Shown here one piece after another: positions 1 through 9,539 of a stretch of DNA of 64,000 bases. Both the position numbers and the translations under genes were made by a program. Position 1 is the stretch's first letter, and every line of letters starts with the position of its first letter. This DNA is from Cyclobacterium lianum (GTDB taxonomy: Bacteria > Bacteroidota > Bacteroidia > Cytophagales > Cyclobacteriaceae). The DNA is taken from contig NZ_FRCY01000009.1 of the NCBI RefSeq assembly GCF_900143075.1, forward strand, positions 124,001 through 188,000, given 5' to 3'. The notes beneath the pieces were generated by a model. The model saw nothing but the letters and a program-made list of their open reading frames with translations. It searched no databases and was not told the DNA's origin.

Positions 1-1018
1 AAGAGAATTTTTAATCAAATCGGTTCTTGGCATGGCGGGTCTGTCATTACTCCCTGGCTGGTCAAATGGAGCTCCGGCCATTATCAGGAACTACAACAAG
101 CCCGACTCGAAAATCAATGGTGTGCAGATAGGCTGCATCACGTATTCCTTCCGCTCCCTGCCTGACCAAAGTGCTGAAGCTACCTTGAAATATGTTACTG
201 ACTGCGGTATCAATGCTATAGAATTGATGGGAGGACCGGCTGAATCTTTTGCCGGCATGCCGGAATCGACCCTTGACCGCAGGCGAATGTACCAACTGGC
301 TGGAAAAAGGCGAAGTGGTGAAACACTTACTGATGACGAAGCAAAAGAGTTTGCTTCACTTCAGGAGCAAGCAGCTGATTATGCGAAGGTAGTCGCGGCA
401 TGGAGGGCTAAAGCAGATTTTCAGAAATTTGAACAAGTCCGTAAAATGTATAAAGATGCGGGGGTAAGTATTTATGCCTTTAAGCCCGGCGCTTTCAGTC
501 AGAACAATACCGATGCAGAAATTGCCTATGGCATGAAAGCAGCCAAAGCACTCGGAGCCTCCCACGTCACTCTGGAACACCCTTCTGATGATGCCCATAC
601 ATTGAAATTGGGAAAAATGGGAGAACAACACAAGATATCAGTAGCGTATCATGGCCATGAGCAACAAACCTTCACCTTCTGGGATACTGCCCTGGCCCAA
701 AGCTCCAGGAATGCATTGAATTTTGATGCCGGTCATTACATAGCTGCAGGGCATACAGATATCATGGCTTTCTTGGAAAAACACCACAAGAGGATATTAA
801 GCATGCATACCAAGGACAGGCAAAGCCCGGCAAATGGCAAGGGAAACCTCCCCTGGGGTACCGGAGATACGCCGATCGTGGAGATTTTACAAAAGATGCA
901 GCAAAGCAGGTACAAATTCCCAGCTTCTATTGAATTGGAACATCAGATTCCGGAGGGGTCGGATGCGATCCGCGAAGTGCAGAAATGCCTGGAATACTGT
1001 AGAAAAGCCCTCGCCTGA
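1..1018 (+). CDS. Sugar phosphate isomerase/epimerase-like protein, Tat signal, 5' end outside window
   Basis: TIM-barrel protein of the xylose isomerase-like superfamily (AP endonuclease 2 fold). The frame is open to the left edge: before the first ATG at 32 it reads REFLIKSVLG, followed by a hydrophobic stretch and an APA-like cleavage site near residue 15 of the ATG-started form. This looks like the second half of a twin-arginine signal (RREFL type), so the true start lies upstream of the window and the protein is probably exported folded. Barrel landmarks are the early GCITYSFRS strand, SHVTLEHPSDD, SVAYHGHEQ, NFDAGHY and SMHTKDRQ, with His, Asp and Glu placed to bind a divalent metal. 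Bacteroidota use such proteins in carbohydrate breakdown. The substrate cannot be read from sequence. Confidence 0.8.
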   Translation, partial: REFLIKSVLGMAGLSLLPGWSNGAPAIIRNYNKPDSKINGVQIGCITYSFRSLPDQSAEATLKYVTDCGINAIELMGGPAESFAGMPESTLDRRRMYQLAGKRRSGETLTDDEAKEFASLQEQAADYAKVVAAWRAKADFQKFEQVRKMYKDAGVSIYAFKPGAFSQNNTDAEIAYGMKAAKALGASHVTLEHPSDDAHTLKLGKMGEQHKISVAYHGHEQQTFTFWDTALAQSSRNALNFDAGHYIAAGHTDIMAFLEKHHKRILSMHTKDRQSPANGKGNLPWGTGDTPIVEILQKMQQSRYKFPASIELEHQIPEGSDAIREVQKCLEYCRKALA

Positions 1019-1032
1019 GCAAATACCTAAAG

Positions 1033-1056
1033 CACCCCGGCCATTGGCGGGGGCGC
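1033..1056 (+). terminator. GC-rich hairpin after the isomerase gene
   Basis: CCCC and GGCC halves at 1035-1042 pair with GGC and GGGG at 1046-1053 around a three-base loop (ATT), with one mismatch. It lies 17 bases after the stop of the isomerase-like gene. The T-run behind it is weak (CTTT), so it is only a candidate terminator. Confidence 0.35.
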
Positions 1057-1274
1057 TGAAATACCTTTAGACCATTCCACAAGGAAGGAGCTTCCACCAG
1101 TCTGATCAGGAGGACCTTTTCCAACTCGCCCGTGAGCGGACAGAAGTGTCCGTTTTTATTTTGGTCAGAAGGAAAAATCTGTCTTTACGGCCCTCACTAA
1201 ACATTTTTTGTCCTGGCATCATATTGGCGCAGGGTTGGTATAAAGGCTGCTCTGCCTACAATGACCGAACAGAT

Positions 1275-3701
1275 ATGGTACAGCACTACTTCCGGATATT
1301 TCTCCGAAACCTCCAACAGCACCCTACCTTCACCCTGATCAATATCTTCGGGTTAGCAGTGGGGATGGCGTCCAGCATCATGATCTTTATGTTTGTTCAG
1401 CACGAACTCAGCTATGACGGTTATCATGAAAAGTCGCACCGGATTTTCAGGGTATCAAGGGCATGGTACAACCAGGATGGAGCCATTAGTCTACACCTTG
1501 GCCATGCGGCGCCTCCTTTTGGGCCCCTGCTGAAATCTGATTTTGATCATCAGGTGCGGGATGCAGTAAGGCTCATGAATACGGATGTTATTATTGCCAG
1601 GGAGGAAAAGGTGTTCAGAGAGGAGCGCTTCTTTTTCGCAGACCCCCAGCTATTTGACGTCTTTTCATGGAAAATGGTGGAGGGAAGCGCAGACAAAGCA
1701 CTATCCTTTCCAGATGGTCTGGTCCTTAGTGTATCCATGGCCGGAAAATATTTTGGCGACCAGGATCCCATGGGTCAGGCATTGGAAATACGCGTAGGCT
1801 CCAATGTTTTTTCAGGGCTTGTGAGGGGGATTATGGCTGATATCCCGGATAACTCACATTTCAAAGCTGATTTTTTTGCGGCTATGGACCCGGTTGTGGA
1901 TTTTTATGGTGGTTATGATGCCATGATGACAAACTTTGGCAGTAATAATTTTGCCACTTACCTGCTACTGGAGGAGGGGGTTGCACCTGAGGAGATCGAA
2001 AGCCAACTGGCCGATTTCATTGATCGCCATATCCCTGCAAACGGACAAGGCATGCCCGCTTCCCTGGGGACGCAGCTTTTTCTATGGCCCTTGACGGATA
2101 TCCACCTCTATTCCAATCTCGATTCAGAAGTTGAACCCAACAGCAATATTGAATATGTCTACATCTATGGGGCAATAGCCTTGTTTATACTGTTGATTGC
2201 CTGTATCAATTTCATGAATCTGGCCACGGCACGCTCTGCACGGAGGGCATTGGAAGTGGGATTGAGAAAGGTTATGGGGGCAGATCGGCAGCTTTTGGTC
2301 AGGCAGTTTATGGGCGAAACCACGCTCATGTCTTTTCTCGCCTTGCTGATAGCGCTACTCCTCGTCTGGCTCACCTTACCCTTTTTCAGTCAATTTACCG
2401 GAAAAGAGTTGAGTCTGAATTTGTTGAAACACCCGGAATACCTGGTGGCATTTGCAGGATTGGTGATTCTGGTGGGTTTAATTTCCGGTAGCTATCCCTC
2501 GCTGTTTCTTTCGCGATTTCAGCCTGCAAACGTTCTTAAAGGTACCTATAAGATCGGTTCAATTCATGAAAAGTTGAGGGCTATTCTGGTAGTGGGTCAA
2601 TTCGCAATATCCATAGCATTGATTGTAGCAGTGTTGGTGGTAATCCGCCAGCTTGATTTTATGAAAAATAAGGACCTGGGTTTTAGAAAAGATGAGATTG
2701 CAGTTCTTCCAGCCTTCCAGGAATTTACAGCCAATTATCAACTGCTGCGGGACCGTTTGATGCAACACCCGGGGATTGAACAGGTGGCCATTTCCAGCAG
2801 GATCCCTTCCGGCAGACTGCTGGACTCTCAGGGTGCGCAGGCAGAGCTGGATGGTAATCTTACCCCCATCAATACCCGCATCTCCGACATACATGTCAGT
2901 CATACCTTTATGCAGACTTTTGGGATGGAAATATTGGAAGGAAGGGACTTTGACTTCAACATAGGAGCGGATTCTACCCAGGCTTTTATTCTGAATGAAT
3001 CGGCGGTACGGGCCATTGGCTGGAGATCACCGGCTGAGGCTCTAGAAAAACAGTTTAACTATGGTACCAGAAGGGGACAGGTTATAGGAGTAGTCAGAGA
3101 TTTTCACTTTGAATCATTACACCAACCCATCAGTCCCATGGTTTTTATGGTGCCTGACTCCAGGTTCAATCAGGTAGCGGTAAAACTCAAAAGAGAAGGA
3201 AGGGATGATGCCCTGGCGTTTCTCCGGGAAGAATGGCTGGCCATGAGGCCGGATTATCCCCTGGAAATCAGTTTCGTCGCCGATAAATTCGATGAACAGT
3301 ATCGCGATGAGGAAAAAATCGGAACTGTTTTTGGTTTTTTTGCCGGCCTGGCCATTTTGATATCCGTTCTTGGCTTGTTTGGGCTTTCTACCTACGCTAC
3401 AGAGCAAAGGACCAAAGAAATAGGAATCCGAAAGGTGTTGGGGGCAAGTAGCTGGAATATCGTGTTGCTATTGGGAAAGGACTTTCTGACTCTGGTATCC
3501 ATCGGTTTTGCTATTGCCGTACCCCTGGCCTGGTTCGGGATGAACCAATGGCTGGAAAATTTCGCCTATAGTATTTCAGTTTCCTGGCTTGTAATGATTA
3601 TGGCAGGTGTACTGGCTTTGTGTATAGCGGCCATCACAGTCAGTTCACAATCGTTTCGGGCTGCATTGATCAATCCGGTGGATACCTTTAGGAAAGAGTA
3701 A
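1275..3701 (+). CDS. ABC transporter permease, FtsX/MacB type with two MacB_PCD-FtsX units
   Basis: Inner-membrane permease of the large Bacteroidota family in which two FtsX-like units are fused (808 aa from this start). The ATG at 1275 is preferred because MVQHYFRIFLRNL is the usual beginning of the family (cytoplasmic helix, then TM1 at about residues 20-41); the frame is open further upstream to 1146 but that extension looks non-coding. TM1 is followed by a MacB-like periplasmic domain, a group of three TMs from about residue 292, a fourth TM and a second periplasmic domain, and the last three TMs from about residue 685. The conserved GLRKVMGA and GIRKVLGA coupling-helix motifs precede FtsX helices in both halves. 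No ATPase gene is adjacent, so it must use one encoded elsewhere. Role: probably export or lipoprotein or antimicrobial-peptide efflux; unspecified. Confidence 0.85.
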   Translation: MVQHYFRIFLRNLQQHPTFTLINIFGLAVGMASSIMIFMFVQHELSYDGYHEKSHRIFRVSRAWYNQDGAISLHLGHAAPPFGPLLKSDFDHQVRDAVRLMNTDVIIAREEKVFREERFFFADPQLFDVFSWKMVEGSADKALSFPDGLVLSVSMAGKYFGDQDPMGQALEIRVGSNVFSGLVRGIMADIPDNSHFKADFFAAMDPVVDFYGGYDAMMTNFGSNNFATYLLLEEGVAPEEIESQLADFIDRHIPANGQGMPASLGTQLFLWPLTDIHLYSNLDSEVEPNSNIEYVYIYGAIALFILLIACINFMNLATARSARRALEVGLRKVMGADRQLLVRQFMGETTLMSFLALLIALLLVWLTLPFFSQFTGKELSLNLLKHPEYLVAFAGLVILVGLISGSYPSLFLSRFQPANVLKGTYKIGSIHEKLRAILVVGQFAISIALIVAVLVVIRQLDFMKNKDLGFRKDEIAVLPAFQEFTANYQLLRDRLMQHPGIEQVAISSRIPSGRLLDSQGAQAELDGNLTPINTRISDIHVSHTFMQTFGMEILEGRDFDFNIGADSTQAFILNESAVRAIGWRSPAEALEKQFNYGTRRGQVIGVVRDFHFESLHQPISPMVFMVPDSRFNQVAVKLKREGRDDALAFLREEWLAMRPDYPLEISFVADKFDEQYRDEEKIGTVFGFFAGLAILISVLGLFGLSTYATEQRTKEIGIRKVLGASSWNIVLLLGKDFLTLVSIGFAIAVPLAWFGMNQWLENFAYSISVSWLVMIMAGVLALCIAAITVSSQSFRAALINPVDTFRKE

Positions 3702-3740
3702 ACTTTCTTTTATATTGGGAAAATTTCAACAGCTCCCTTT

Positions 3741-4454
3741 TCACCTCCGAAATGCAGCCCATAGAATGCTGTTTTTTAGCAGGTTCCGGTACCGGGAATC
3801 GGCAAAAATCCCGGGGCCATGCCCTGGTTGCAGGTATACCGATCGGGTTTTTGGGTTGACTTCCCGGCTCCACATCAGGTGCTCCATGCTTTCAGAATGG
3901 GAGCTGCTGATCAGTACATTTACATCAGGAGAAATAAAGACCTGACCATATATCTCATCAAAAATTTCAAAATCCTCAATGGCCAGGCTGATCGGATGGT
4001 CTTTGTCTGCGATCCTGGCATCATAATGTACATCATGCTGGTAATTTGATTGCATTTGGGTACTATCCTCATTTTCAATGTACCGACCTCCCAATACATC
4101 CCGGTAAAAATCCCAATCCTGGTAGGAAACGATGGCATGATGGAGAAATACCAGACCTATGCCATCCTTTACCAATTGTTCGAATCCGGCCTTTTCAGCT
4201 TCGCTGATTTCCTGGACCATATCATAAAAGAGGATCACATCATATCCTTCAGGGTTAAGAAAATAAGCATTGGCTTCGGGCTGAGCCAGTTCTTTATATT
4301 CAATGTTACGCAAAGCATCCATCATTTCGAAAAACGCGGGGCGATCAAATCCATGCCCTCCTGTGATCACCAATACGGAGATTTTCTCCTGCCGGGCATT
4401 TCCCACATTTGTCAGACAAAAGCAGATAAGCAGGTATATACACAATGCTTTCAT
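3741..4454 (-). CDS. Secreted ThuA-domain protein
   Basis: 237 aa. The N-terminal signal peptide (residues 1-20, hydrophobic YLLICFCL, cleavage near GNA-RQ) is followed by a ThuA-like domain, a class I glutamine amidotransferase-like fold linked to sugar metabolism. Family features include VLVITGGHGFDRPAF, DVILFYDMVQ, the GIGLVFLHHAI strand-turn and a late HLMWSREVNPKTRSVYLQPG segment. The active-site Cys of true amidotransferases is absent, as usual in ThuA. It starts 7 bases after the end of the WYL regulator gene on the same strand, so the two are probably cotranscribed. Function in carbohydrate turnover is inferred from the family. Confidence 0.85.
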   Translation of the reverse strand: MKALCIYLLICFCLTNVGNARQEKISVLVITGGHGFDRPAFFEMMDALRNIEYKELAQPEANAYFLNPEGYDVILFYDMVQEISEAEKAGFEQLVKDGIGLVFLHHAIVSYQDWDFYRDVLGGRYIENEDSTQMQSNYQHDVHYDARIADKDHPISLAIEDFEIFDEIYGQVFISPDVNVLISSSHSESMEHLMWSREVNPKTRSVYLQPGHGPGIFADSRYRNLLKNSILWAAFRR

Positions 4455-4461
4455 AGCGGAT

Positions 4462-5448
4462 TTATTTTATATGATCGCCTCCTTTCGGGAATGCTGCCAC
4501 CGCATCTGAATGCCGGCGCAGCATGACTTCCAATAATTCTTTTAACCTGTCTTTCAATTCCTGTGGCTGAATGATGGTGACCTCATCCGCCATCATGATG
4601 ATCCACCTCAGAAAACCTTCTAAAGAACAGGTCATAAAGGTCAGTAAAACAGTATCACCGCAGTCCTCTTTTAGTACAAATCCCTGGTCATACAGTTGGG
4701 ATTGGAGGTATTTTACCATCGATTTTTTGGTTGCTATAACGACTTTGGTCAGGTTTTCTTCTTTCTCAATTTTTTCCAGGTAGGCCTGAAGAGAGGGGTG
4801 GTTCCCTTTGAATCTTTCATCCATGACCTTTAATGCATTTATCCTGTCCAGCCGGAAGGTGCGGTAATCATTCCTTAACCTGCAGTAAGCGATCATGTAC
4901 CATTGCTCGAAAGCAAAGTATACCCCGATGGGTTCTAGGATGCGGGTGGAGGTTTGCTCTTCTACGAAAGTGGTGTAGCAGATCTCGATCAGTTTTTTTT
5001 CCGAAAGGCTATCCAATATCCCCTGCAGTACCTGTTCCTTGCCAGCTGCCTGCAGGCTGTTTTTTCTTCTCACCTGTATATGGGAAGATAGGTGCTCGAT
5101 GACGTCTTTTTCCGGTTGGCGAAGGACAGATTTGATTTTATAGACCGCAGTTTGAAAATTTTTACTACTTTCTCTATCCGCTACTTTTTCAACGACCTTT
5201 TCTGCCACCAGAAAAGACAAGGCTTCTTCCCGGGTAAACATAACTGGTGGAAGCCGGTAGCCGTCAACCAGGGCATATCCTTGTCCGGCCTCACCGATGA
5301 TGGGAACACCAGCCTCTTCCAGGGCCCGCATGTCGCGATAAATGGTCCTGAGACTTACACCAAACCTTTCCGCAATCTCATTGGCCCTGAGCAGTCTCTT
5401 GGATTGCAATTGGGTAAGTATGGCTGTAAGTCTGTCTAATCTGTTCAT
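4462..5448 (-). CDS. HTH-type transcriptional regulator with WYL domain (YafY-like)
   Basis: 328 aa from the ATG at 5448 (MNRLDRLTAIL), the normal beginning of this family; an in-frame start 15 bases upstream adds MFLEL. The N-terminal winged helix-turn-helix of the HTH_11 type contains RANEIAERFGVSLRTIYRDM (about residues 22-41), followed by a WYL domain with ALEEAGVPIIGEAG and the ligand-sensing EPIGVYFAFEQWYMIAYC segment, and a WCX-like C-terminus. WYL regulators sense small ligands or nucleic acid. It is divergent from the DinB gene across 151 bases, a common pairing of YafY-type regulator with DinB protein, so DinB is the likely target. The ThuA gene follows on the same strand. Confidence 0.88.
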   Translation of the reverse strand: MNRLDRLTAILTQLQSKRLLRANEIAERFGVSLRTIYRDMRALEEAGVPIIGEAGQGYALVDGYRLPPVMFTREEALSFLVAEKVVEKVADRESSKNFQTAVYKIKSVLRQPEKDVIEHLSSHIQVRRKNSLQAAGKEQVLQGILDSLSEKKLIEICYTTFVEEQTSTRILEPIGVYFAFEQWYMIAYCRLRNDYRTFRLDRINALKVMDERFKGNHPSLQAYLEKIEKEENLTKVVIATKKSMVKYLQSQLYDQGFVLKEDCGDTVLLTFMTCSLEGFLRWIIMMADEVTIIQPQELKDRLKELLEVMLRRHSDAVAAFPKGGDHIK

Positions 5449-5599
5449 CAGTTCTAAAAACAAATCAATGTAATGAATTTATAGTGCCAGAAAAAATGTA
5501 TGTTTTTTTTAGGGAAGGGTAATCCTGCTGACATAGGGCTGTCACAGTCGGGTGTTTAATTTGGAACATCAATAAAATTTTAACCAAATAAACATCATT

Positions 5600-6097
5600 A
5601 TGGGAACCAATGCAGCAAAAAACGAAACCACGCATCAAATCATTTCTCCCTCCCAGATGCATGCCCACTGGCAGGGACACCGGAAGTTGACCAGGCGGGT
5701 CATTGAAGCCTTTCCGGCAGACCAATTGTTTACTTTTAGTTTAGGAGGCATGCGAAGCTTCGGGGAGATGGTCAAGGAGCTGATCGCCATTGCGGGGCCC
5801 GGGGTGAAGGGGCTGGCTACCGGAGAGTGGAAAGAATTGGATGAAAACCTGGACCTGGGCGATAGTAGGGAAAAACTGTTGGAAATGTGGGATGAAACCA
5901 CACAGGAAATCGACCATTGGTTTCCGGAAATTCCATTGGACAAATACCAGGAAACGGTGATTGCCTTTGGTCAATACGAAGACAAAACATACTGCACCCT
6001 GCTGTACTTTATCGACAATGAAATTCACCACAGGGGACAGGCATATGTTTATCTCAGGGCATTGGGCATCGCACCGCCTGATTTTTGGGAACGGTAA
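5600..6097 (+). CDS. DinB family protein
   Basis: 165 aa four-helix-bundle protein of the DinB/YfiT superfamily. The metal-binding histidines are visible: one in MHAHWQGHRKL near residue 21 and the HHRGQAYVYLRALG motif near residue 142, which is diagnostic. The start ATG at 5600 follows an AT-rich leader with a near-consensus Bacteroidota -7 element (TTAATTTG, 5556-5563). Members are putative metal-dependent thiol transferases or are of unknown function; despite the name no SOS role is implied. The divergent WYL regulator at 4462-5448 probably controls it. Confidence 0.88.
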   Translation: MGTNAAKNETTHQIISPSQMHAHWQGHRKLTRRVIEAFPADQLFTFSLGGMRSFGEMVKELIAIAGPGVKGLATGEWKELDENLDLGDSREKLLEMWDETTQEIDHWFPEIPLDKYQETVIAFGQYEDKTYCTLLYFIDNEIHHRGQAYVYLRALGIAPPDFWER

Positions 6098-6130
6098 TCT
6101 GCAGATGGAAGATTTCTTCCGGTAGTGGAT

Positions 6131-6169
6131 AAAAAGAAACAAGCCCGAAGCCATACAGCTCCGGGCTTG
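6131..6169 (-). terminator. Rho-independent terminator of lysS
   Basis: CAAGCCCG (6140-6147) pairs perfectly with CGGGCTTG (6162-6169). Reading the minus strand the stem is followed by GTTTCTTTTT. It lies 6 bases after the lysS stop and also 43 bases after the DinB stop, so it could serve both converging genes, though the T-run favours the minus strand. Confidence 0.8.
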
Positions 6170-6175
6170 CTCCGT

Positions 6176-7900
6176 TTATGCTCCGGTTACCCAGTTTTCT
6201 ACCTCATCTTTGGTAGGGTTGGGCGCTTCCAGTTTGAGTTTTTTTCGTTTTCCGCAGACATCATTGAACAGTTTGTTTGGGTTTTGTCCCCTGAGCTGCT
6301 CCAGTGTATGGATATTCAATTCCCGGATAGCCGGGACCAGTCCCGGGTGTATACCCAAAGCAATAAAATCATCGTCTGAAGCCACCTGAACTTTTTTCTC
6401 TGGTTTCATCTGTGGGAAAAACAAGACCTCCTGAATCGTGCTCTTATTGGTGAGCAGCATACAGAGCCGATCTATGCCGATACCAAGTCCAGAGGTTGGG
6501 GGCATTCCATATTCCAGTGCCCGCAGAAAATCCTCATCCATGGCCATGGCTTCATCATCTCCTCTGGCAGCCAGTTTGAGTTGTTCCTCAAATCGTTCCC
6601 GCTGGTCGATCGGGTCGTTCAGCTCTGTGTACGCATTGGCGATTTCTTTGCCATTGACAAAAAGTTCGAACCTTTCCACCAACCCTGGCTTGTCCCGGTG
6701 TTTTTTGGCCAGGGGGGTCATTTCTATGGGGTAGTCGGTGATGTAGGTGGGTTGAATAAGGTGGTCTTCCACTTTTTCACCAAAAATTTCATCGATGAGT
6801 TTTCCTTTTCCCATGGAGTCATCAACTTCCACTCCCAAATCAGCGCATACAGCCCTCAGGGCTTTTTCGTCCATCTGGCTGACATCCACCCCCGCATATT
6901 CCTGAATAGATTCAAACATGGTCAGCCGGCGGTAAGGCCCCGCAAATTCAATCATATTTTCACCGACCTTAGCCTGTGTTTCGCCTAAAACAGCCCTGGC
7001 GATCTGACCCAAAAGGTCCTCAACCATCTCCATCATCCAATTGTAATCTTTGTAGGCGACATAGATTTCCATTGATGTAAATTCTGGATTGTGGGTACGG
7101 TCCATGCCTTCATTCCGAAACATCTTACCAATTTCATATACTCCTTCAAAGCCTCCTACAATCAATCGCTTCAGGTAGAGCTCATTCGCTATTCTTAAAA
7201 ACAGCGGAATGTCCAGCGCATTGTGATGGGTGTCGAATGGTTTGGCAGCTGCTCCACCATGCACCTGCTGAAGGATGGGAGTTTCTACTTCCAGCCAGCC
7301 ATGCTCGTCAAAATACCTTCTCATGGATGAGATCACCCTGGACCTGGCCACAAAGGTGTCTTTTACCTGCGGGTTTACAATCAGGTCTACATACCGCTGC
7401 CGGTAGCGCAATTCCGGGTCGGTAAATCCATCGTAGACGTTTCCCTCCTCGTCTCGCTTAACGACAGGAAGCGGTTTTAGTGATTTGGACAGCAAGGTCA
7501 GTTGCTGCACATGCAGTGATATTTCACCGGTTTGGGTAGTGAAAATAAAGCCATTCAGGCCGATAAAATCACCAATTCCGAGCAATTTTTTGAATACCGT
7601 ATTGTAAAGGGTTTTGTCTTCTCCGGGACAGATGTCATCCCGTCTGACATAGATTTGTAGCCTGCCGGTGCTGTCCTGTATTTCTGCAAAACTAGCCGAC
7701 CCCATGATCCGGCGGGTCATTAGCCGGCCTGCAATGCTGATGTTCTTATAGTCGTTTTTTCGATTTTCATAGTTTTTGTGAATGTCTGCTGCCGAGGCAT
7801 TGATCGGATAGGATATCGCTGGGTAGGGGTCTATGCCCAATTGCATCAGCGCTTCCCGGTCCTTTCTTTTTTCTATCTCCTGTTCGTTCAGTAATTGCAT
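6176..7900 (-). CDS. lysS: Lysyl-tRNA synthetase (class II)
   Basis: Charges tRNA-Lys in the cytoplasm. 574 aa. The N-terminal OB-fold anticodon-binding domain contains VSGRL-equivalent [14 protein letters not shown]; the class II catalytic core has motif 2 ([20 protein letters not shown]) and motif 3 ([14 protein letters not shown]). The core ends near residue 510, as in E. coli LysRS (505 aa); the remaining 60 or so residues, rich in Lys and Asn and ending [10 protein letters not shown], are the C-terminal extension common in Bacteroidota LysRS. It lies 12 bases downstream of proline dehydrogenase on the same strand and is followed by a strong terminator, so the two form a transcription unit. 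Confidence 0.97.
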   Translation of the reverse strand: MQLLNEQEIEKRKDREALMQLGIDPYPAISYPINASAADIHKNYENRKNDYKNISIAGRLMTRRIMGSASFAEIQDSTGRLQIYVRRDDICPGEDKTLYNTVFKKLLGIGDFIGLNGFIFTTQTGEISLHVQQLTLLSKSLKPLPVVKRDEEGNVYDGFTDPELRYRQRYVDLIVNPQVKDTFVARSRVISSMRRYFDEHGWLEVETPILQQVHGGAAAKPFDTHHNALDIPLFLRIANELYLKRLIVGGFEGVYEIGKMFRNEGMDRTHNPEFTSMEIYVAYKDYNWMMEMVEDLLGQIARAVLGETQAKVGENMIEFAGPYRRLTMFESIQEYAGVDVSQMDEKALRAVCADLGVEVDDSMGKGKLIDEIFGEKVEDHLIQPTYITDYPIEMTPLAKKHRDKPGLVERFELFVNGKEIANAYTELNDPIDQRERFEEQLKLAARGDDEAMAMDEDFLRALEYGMPPTSGLGIGIDRLCMLLTNKSTIQEVLFFPQMKPEKKVQVASDDDFIALGIHPGLVPAIRELNIHTLEQLRGQNPNKLFNDVCGKRKKLKLEAPNPTKDEVENWVTGA

Positions 7901-7912
7901 GTATAAAGGTGG

Positions 7913-9115
7913 TTATGCTATTGTTGGAAACTCGGGCAGGTTTTTACGCCTGCGTATTTCTTGTTTGATCAGTTTCAGTTCTCTGCCTGTCTGGCCGGAA
8001 ATCCCGGAATTTTCTTTTGCTCTCCTGCCAAGGTAGGGCAAGACTTCCTTTACCGGGCCGTAGGGCAGGTATTTGATCACGTTAAACCCCGCCTGGGCCA
8101 GGTTGAAGGAAATCGGATCACTCATACCGTATAACTGGGAAAAATAAACCCGCTCGTCATTCCGGGACAGCCCGTGAAGGTCTGTCAGCTCAGCCAATAT
8201 GGTATTGCTCAGTTCATTGTGAGAGCCATTTACCACGGATACCCGCTGTTTGTTGTTTATGCAAAACTGCAGTGCTTTGTTAAAAGCTTCGTCTGTATCC
8301 GCCTTTGTCTTATGGATGGGGTCGGGATAGCCGCGGTATGCCGCTGCCTCACGTTCCTTTTCCATATAGGCTCCTCTCACCAATTTTGCCCCCAGAAAAT
8401 AGCCTCTGGTGACGGCATCCAGGTGTGCATCCTTTAGGTTGCGCAGCATGTCTTTGCGGTATAACTGAAAGGTATTGAAAATGATTGCACTTTGTGTATT
8501 GAACCGCCGCATGGCTTCCCGGGACCATTCGTCTATGACTCCCTGAAACCAACTTTCCTCACCATCTACCATGATGCGCACTTTGGATTGAAATGCAGCC
8601 TGACAGATAGCCATAAACCGTTCTTTACCTTTGGCCAGTTGTTGCCGGGCTTCCTCAGAAAGATGCTGACCAGCCTGTGCCTGCGCAAGGAGCATGCTGT
8701 CAGCTATTCCGGAAACCTTGAAAACAGCGAATGGCAGGTTTTCATTGGTCCTGGCTTCCTGAATGGTTCGGATGATTTCATCCATTGCGGCTGAAAAACC
8801 GACTTCATCCTTTTTTCCTTCCACTGCATAATCCAATACAGACCTGACTCCAAACCTGGCCAGCCGTTGGATAGTTGGCCTGCAATCCGCTATATGCTCT
8901 CCGCCGCAAAACTGGCGGAAAACAGTTTCCCTTACCCATTTATCGATAGGAAGACCGACCGAAAATGCCATCCTTGTGAACCAGATACCGGCCTTTACCA
9001 GGATAGGATAGCCCAGCAGCTGAAACAATCCCTGCATTTTTTTCATCTCCTCATCAGAAAGGTGGGCAAAGGCTGTTTCCAGGTTATCAAAAGAAAAAGC
9101 AGGTTTTTTTTCCAT
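7913..9115 (-). CDS. Proline dehydrogenase
   Basis: FAD-dependent oxidation of L-proline to pyrroline-5-carboxylate, first step of proline catabolism. 400 aa from the ATG at 9115 (MEKKPAFSFDNLETAFAHLS); an upstream in-frame start adds 10 unlikely residues. The beta-alpha barrel shows KLVRGAYMEKER (substrate and flavin contact), VVNGSHNE, and the C-terminal family signature YLPYGPVKEVLPYLGRRAKE, whose paired arginines bind the proline carboxylate. The size matches the monofunctional bacterial enzyme, not PutA. No P5C dehydrogenase gene is nearby. Cotranscribed with lysS. Confidence 0.93.
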   Translation of the reverse strand: MEKKPAFSFDNLETAFAHLSDEEMKKMQGLFQLLGYPILVKAGIWFTRMAFSVGLPIDKWVRETVFRQFCGGEHIADCRPTIQRLARFGVRSVLDYAVEGKKDEVGFSAAMDEIIRTIQEARTNENLPFAVFKVSGIADSMLLAQAQAGQHLSEEARQQLAKGKERFMAICQAAFQSKVRIMVDGEESWFQGVIDEWSREAMRRFNTQSAIIFNTFQLYRKDMLRNLKDAHLDAVTRGYFLGAKLVRGAYMEKEREAAAYRGYPDPIHKTKADTDEAFNKALQFCINNKQRVSVVNGSHNELSNTILAELTDLHGLSRNDERVYFSQLYGMSDPISFNLAQAGFNVIKYLPYGPVKEVLPYLGRRAKENSGISGQTGRELKLIKQEIRRRKNLPEFPTIA

Positions 9116-9164
9116 TTTCAAGGGGCAAAGATACCAAAAAAACACTGATTGAGCTGCTTTTGTT

Positions 9165-9194
9165 GTTTAGATTTCGACAATCGCTATATTTCCG
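9165..9194 (+). promoter_or_regulatory. Secondary promoter candidate upstream of the aromatic operon
   Basis: TTG (9164-9166) and TATATTTC (7 of 8 matches to TAnnTTTG) are separated by about 19 bases. If used, it would give a long 5' leader of about 240 bases before the Phe/Tyr peptide. It is weaker than the perfect match at 9408-9439. The stretch 9195-9407 contains nothing I recognise. Confidence 0.3.
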
Positions 9195-9407
9195 TACGGA
9201 TCATCCTGTTAGGAATTTATACCGGGAATGGTCCGCGGCCTACCTGCTTTACGATTCTCAAAATCGACATACCTGTCAGATTATTGTTGAGATTTTCCCT
9301 ATAAAAGGCCATCTGTATAGATGCAGGCTGAGAGCACCAGTCCATTCCTTTTCAATTGGCGGGATGAAATAAAATTCAAATGATTTTCAATAAAAAATCA
9401 ATAACTG

Positions 9408-9439
9408 TTTGATTTTTAATCGGGGAAGGATTACATTTG
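9408..9439 (+). promoter_or_regulatory. Promoter of the aromatic operon, perfect Bacteroidota consensus
   Basis: TTTG (9408-9411), a 20-base spacer, then TACATTTG (9432-9439), an exact match to the Bacteroidota -33 TTTG / -7 TAnnTTTG consensus. The start codon of the leader peptide begins only 4 bases after the -7 element, at about +1. If this promoter is used, the leader mRNA would be leaderless or nearly so. Confidence 0.75.
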
Positions 9440-9443
9440 ACGC

Positions 9444-9539
9444 ATGAAAAAATTTGCAGCTACATATTTTAGCTTCTTTTACTTTTACTTTCGTCCCTAT
9501 GGCCGAATCGGAGCTGCATATTGTCTTGAGAAAAAGTAA
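9444..9539 (+). CDS. Phe/Tyr-rich leader peptide of the aromatic amino acid operon
   Basis: 31-codon open frame from ATG 9444 to TAA 9537-9539. The peptide has 6 Phe and 5 Tyr, including the run SFFYFYF at residues 10-16 (codons 9471-9491). Such clusters of control codons for the end products are the hallmark of ribosome-mediated attenuation (compare the Phe-rich pheA leader of enterobacteria and the Trp, His and Leu leaders). It is followed after 18 bases by a perfect terminator hairpin and then by the gene for the first enzyme of the pathway. The run lies just upstream of an antiterminator arm at 9505-9515. The peptide itself probably has no other function. Confidence 0.88.
   Translation: MKKFAATYFSFFYFYFRPYGRIGAAYCLEKK

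Noticed and set aside
1146-1274. Longer N-terminus of the FtsX-type permease
   Set aside because: 43 extra residues precede the conserved beginning and contain no family motif.
9160-9372. Short open frame between proline dehydrogenase and the leader peptide
   Set aside because: 70 codons without motif, in the upstream control region of the aromatic operon.
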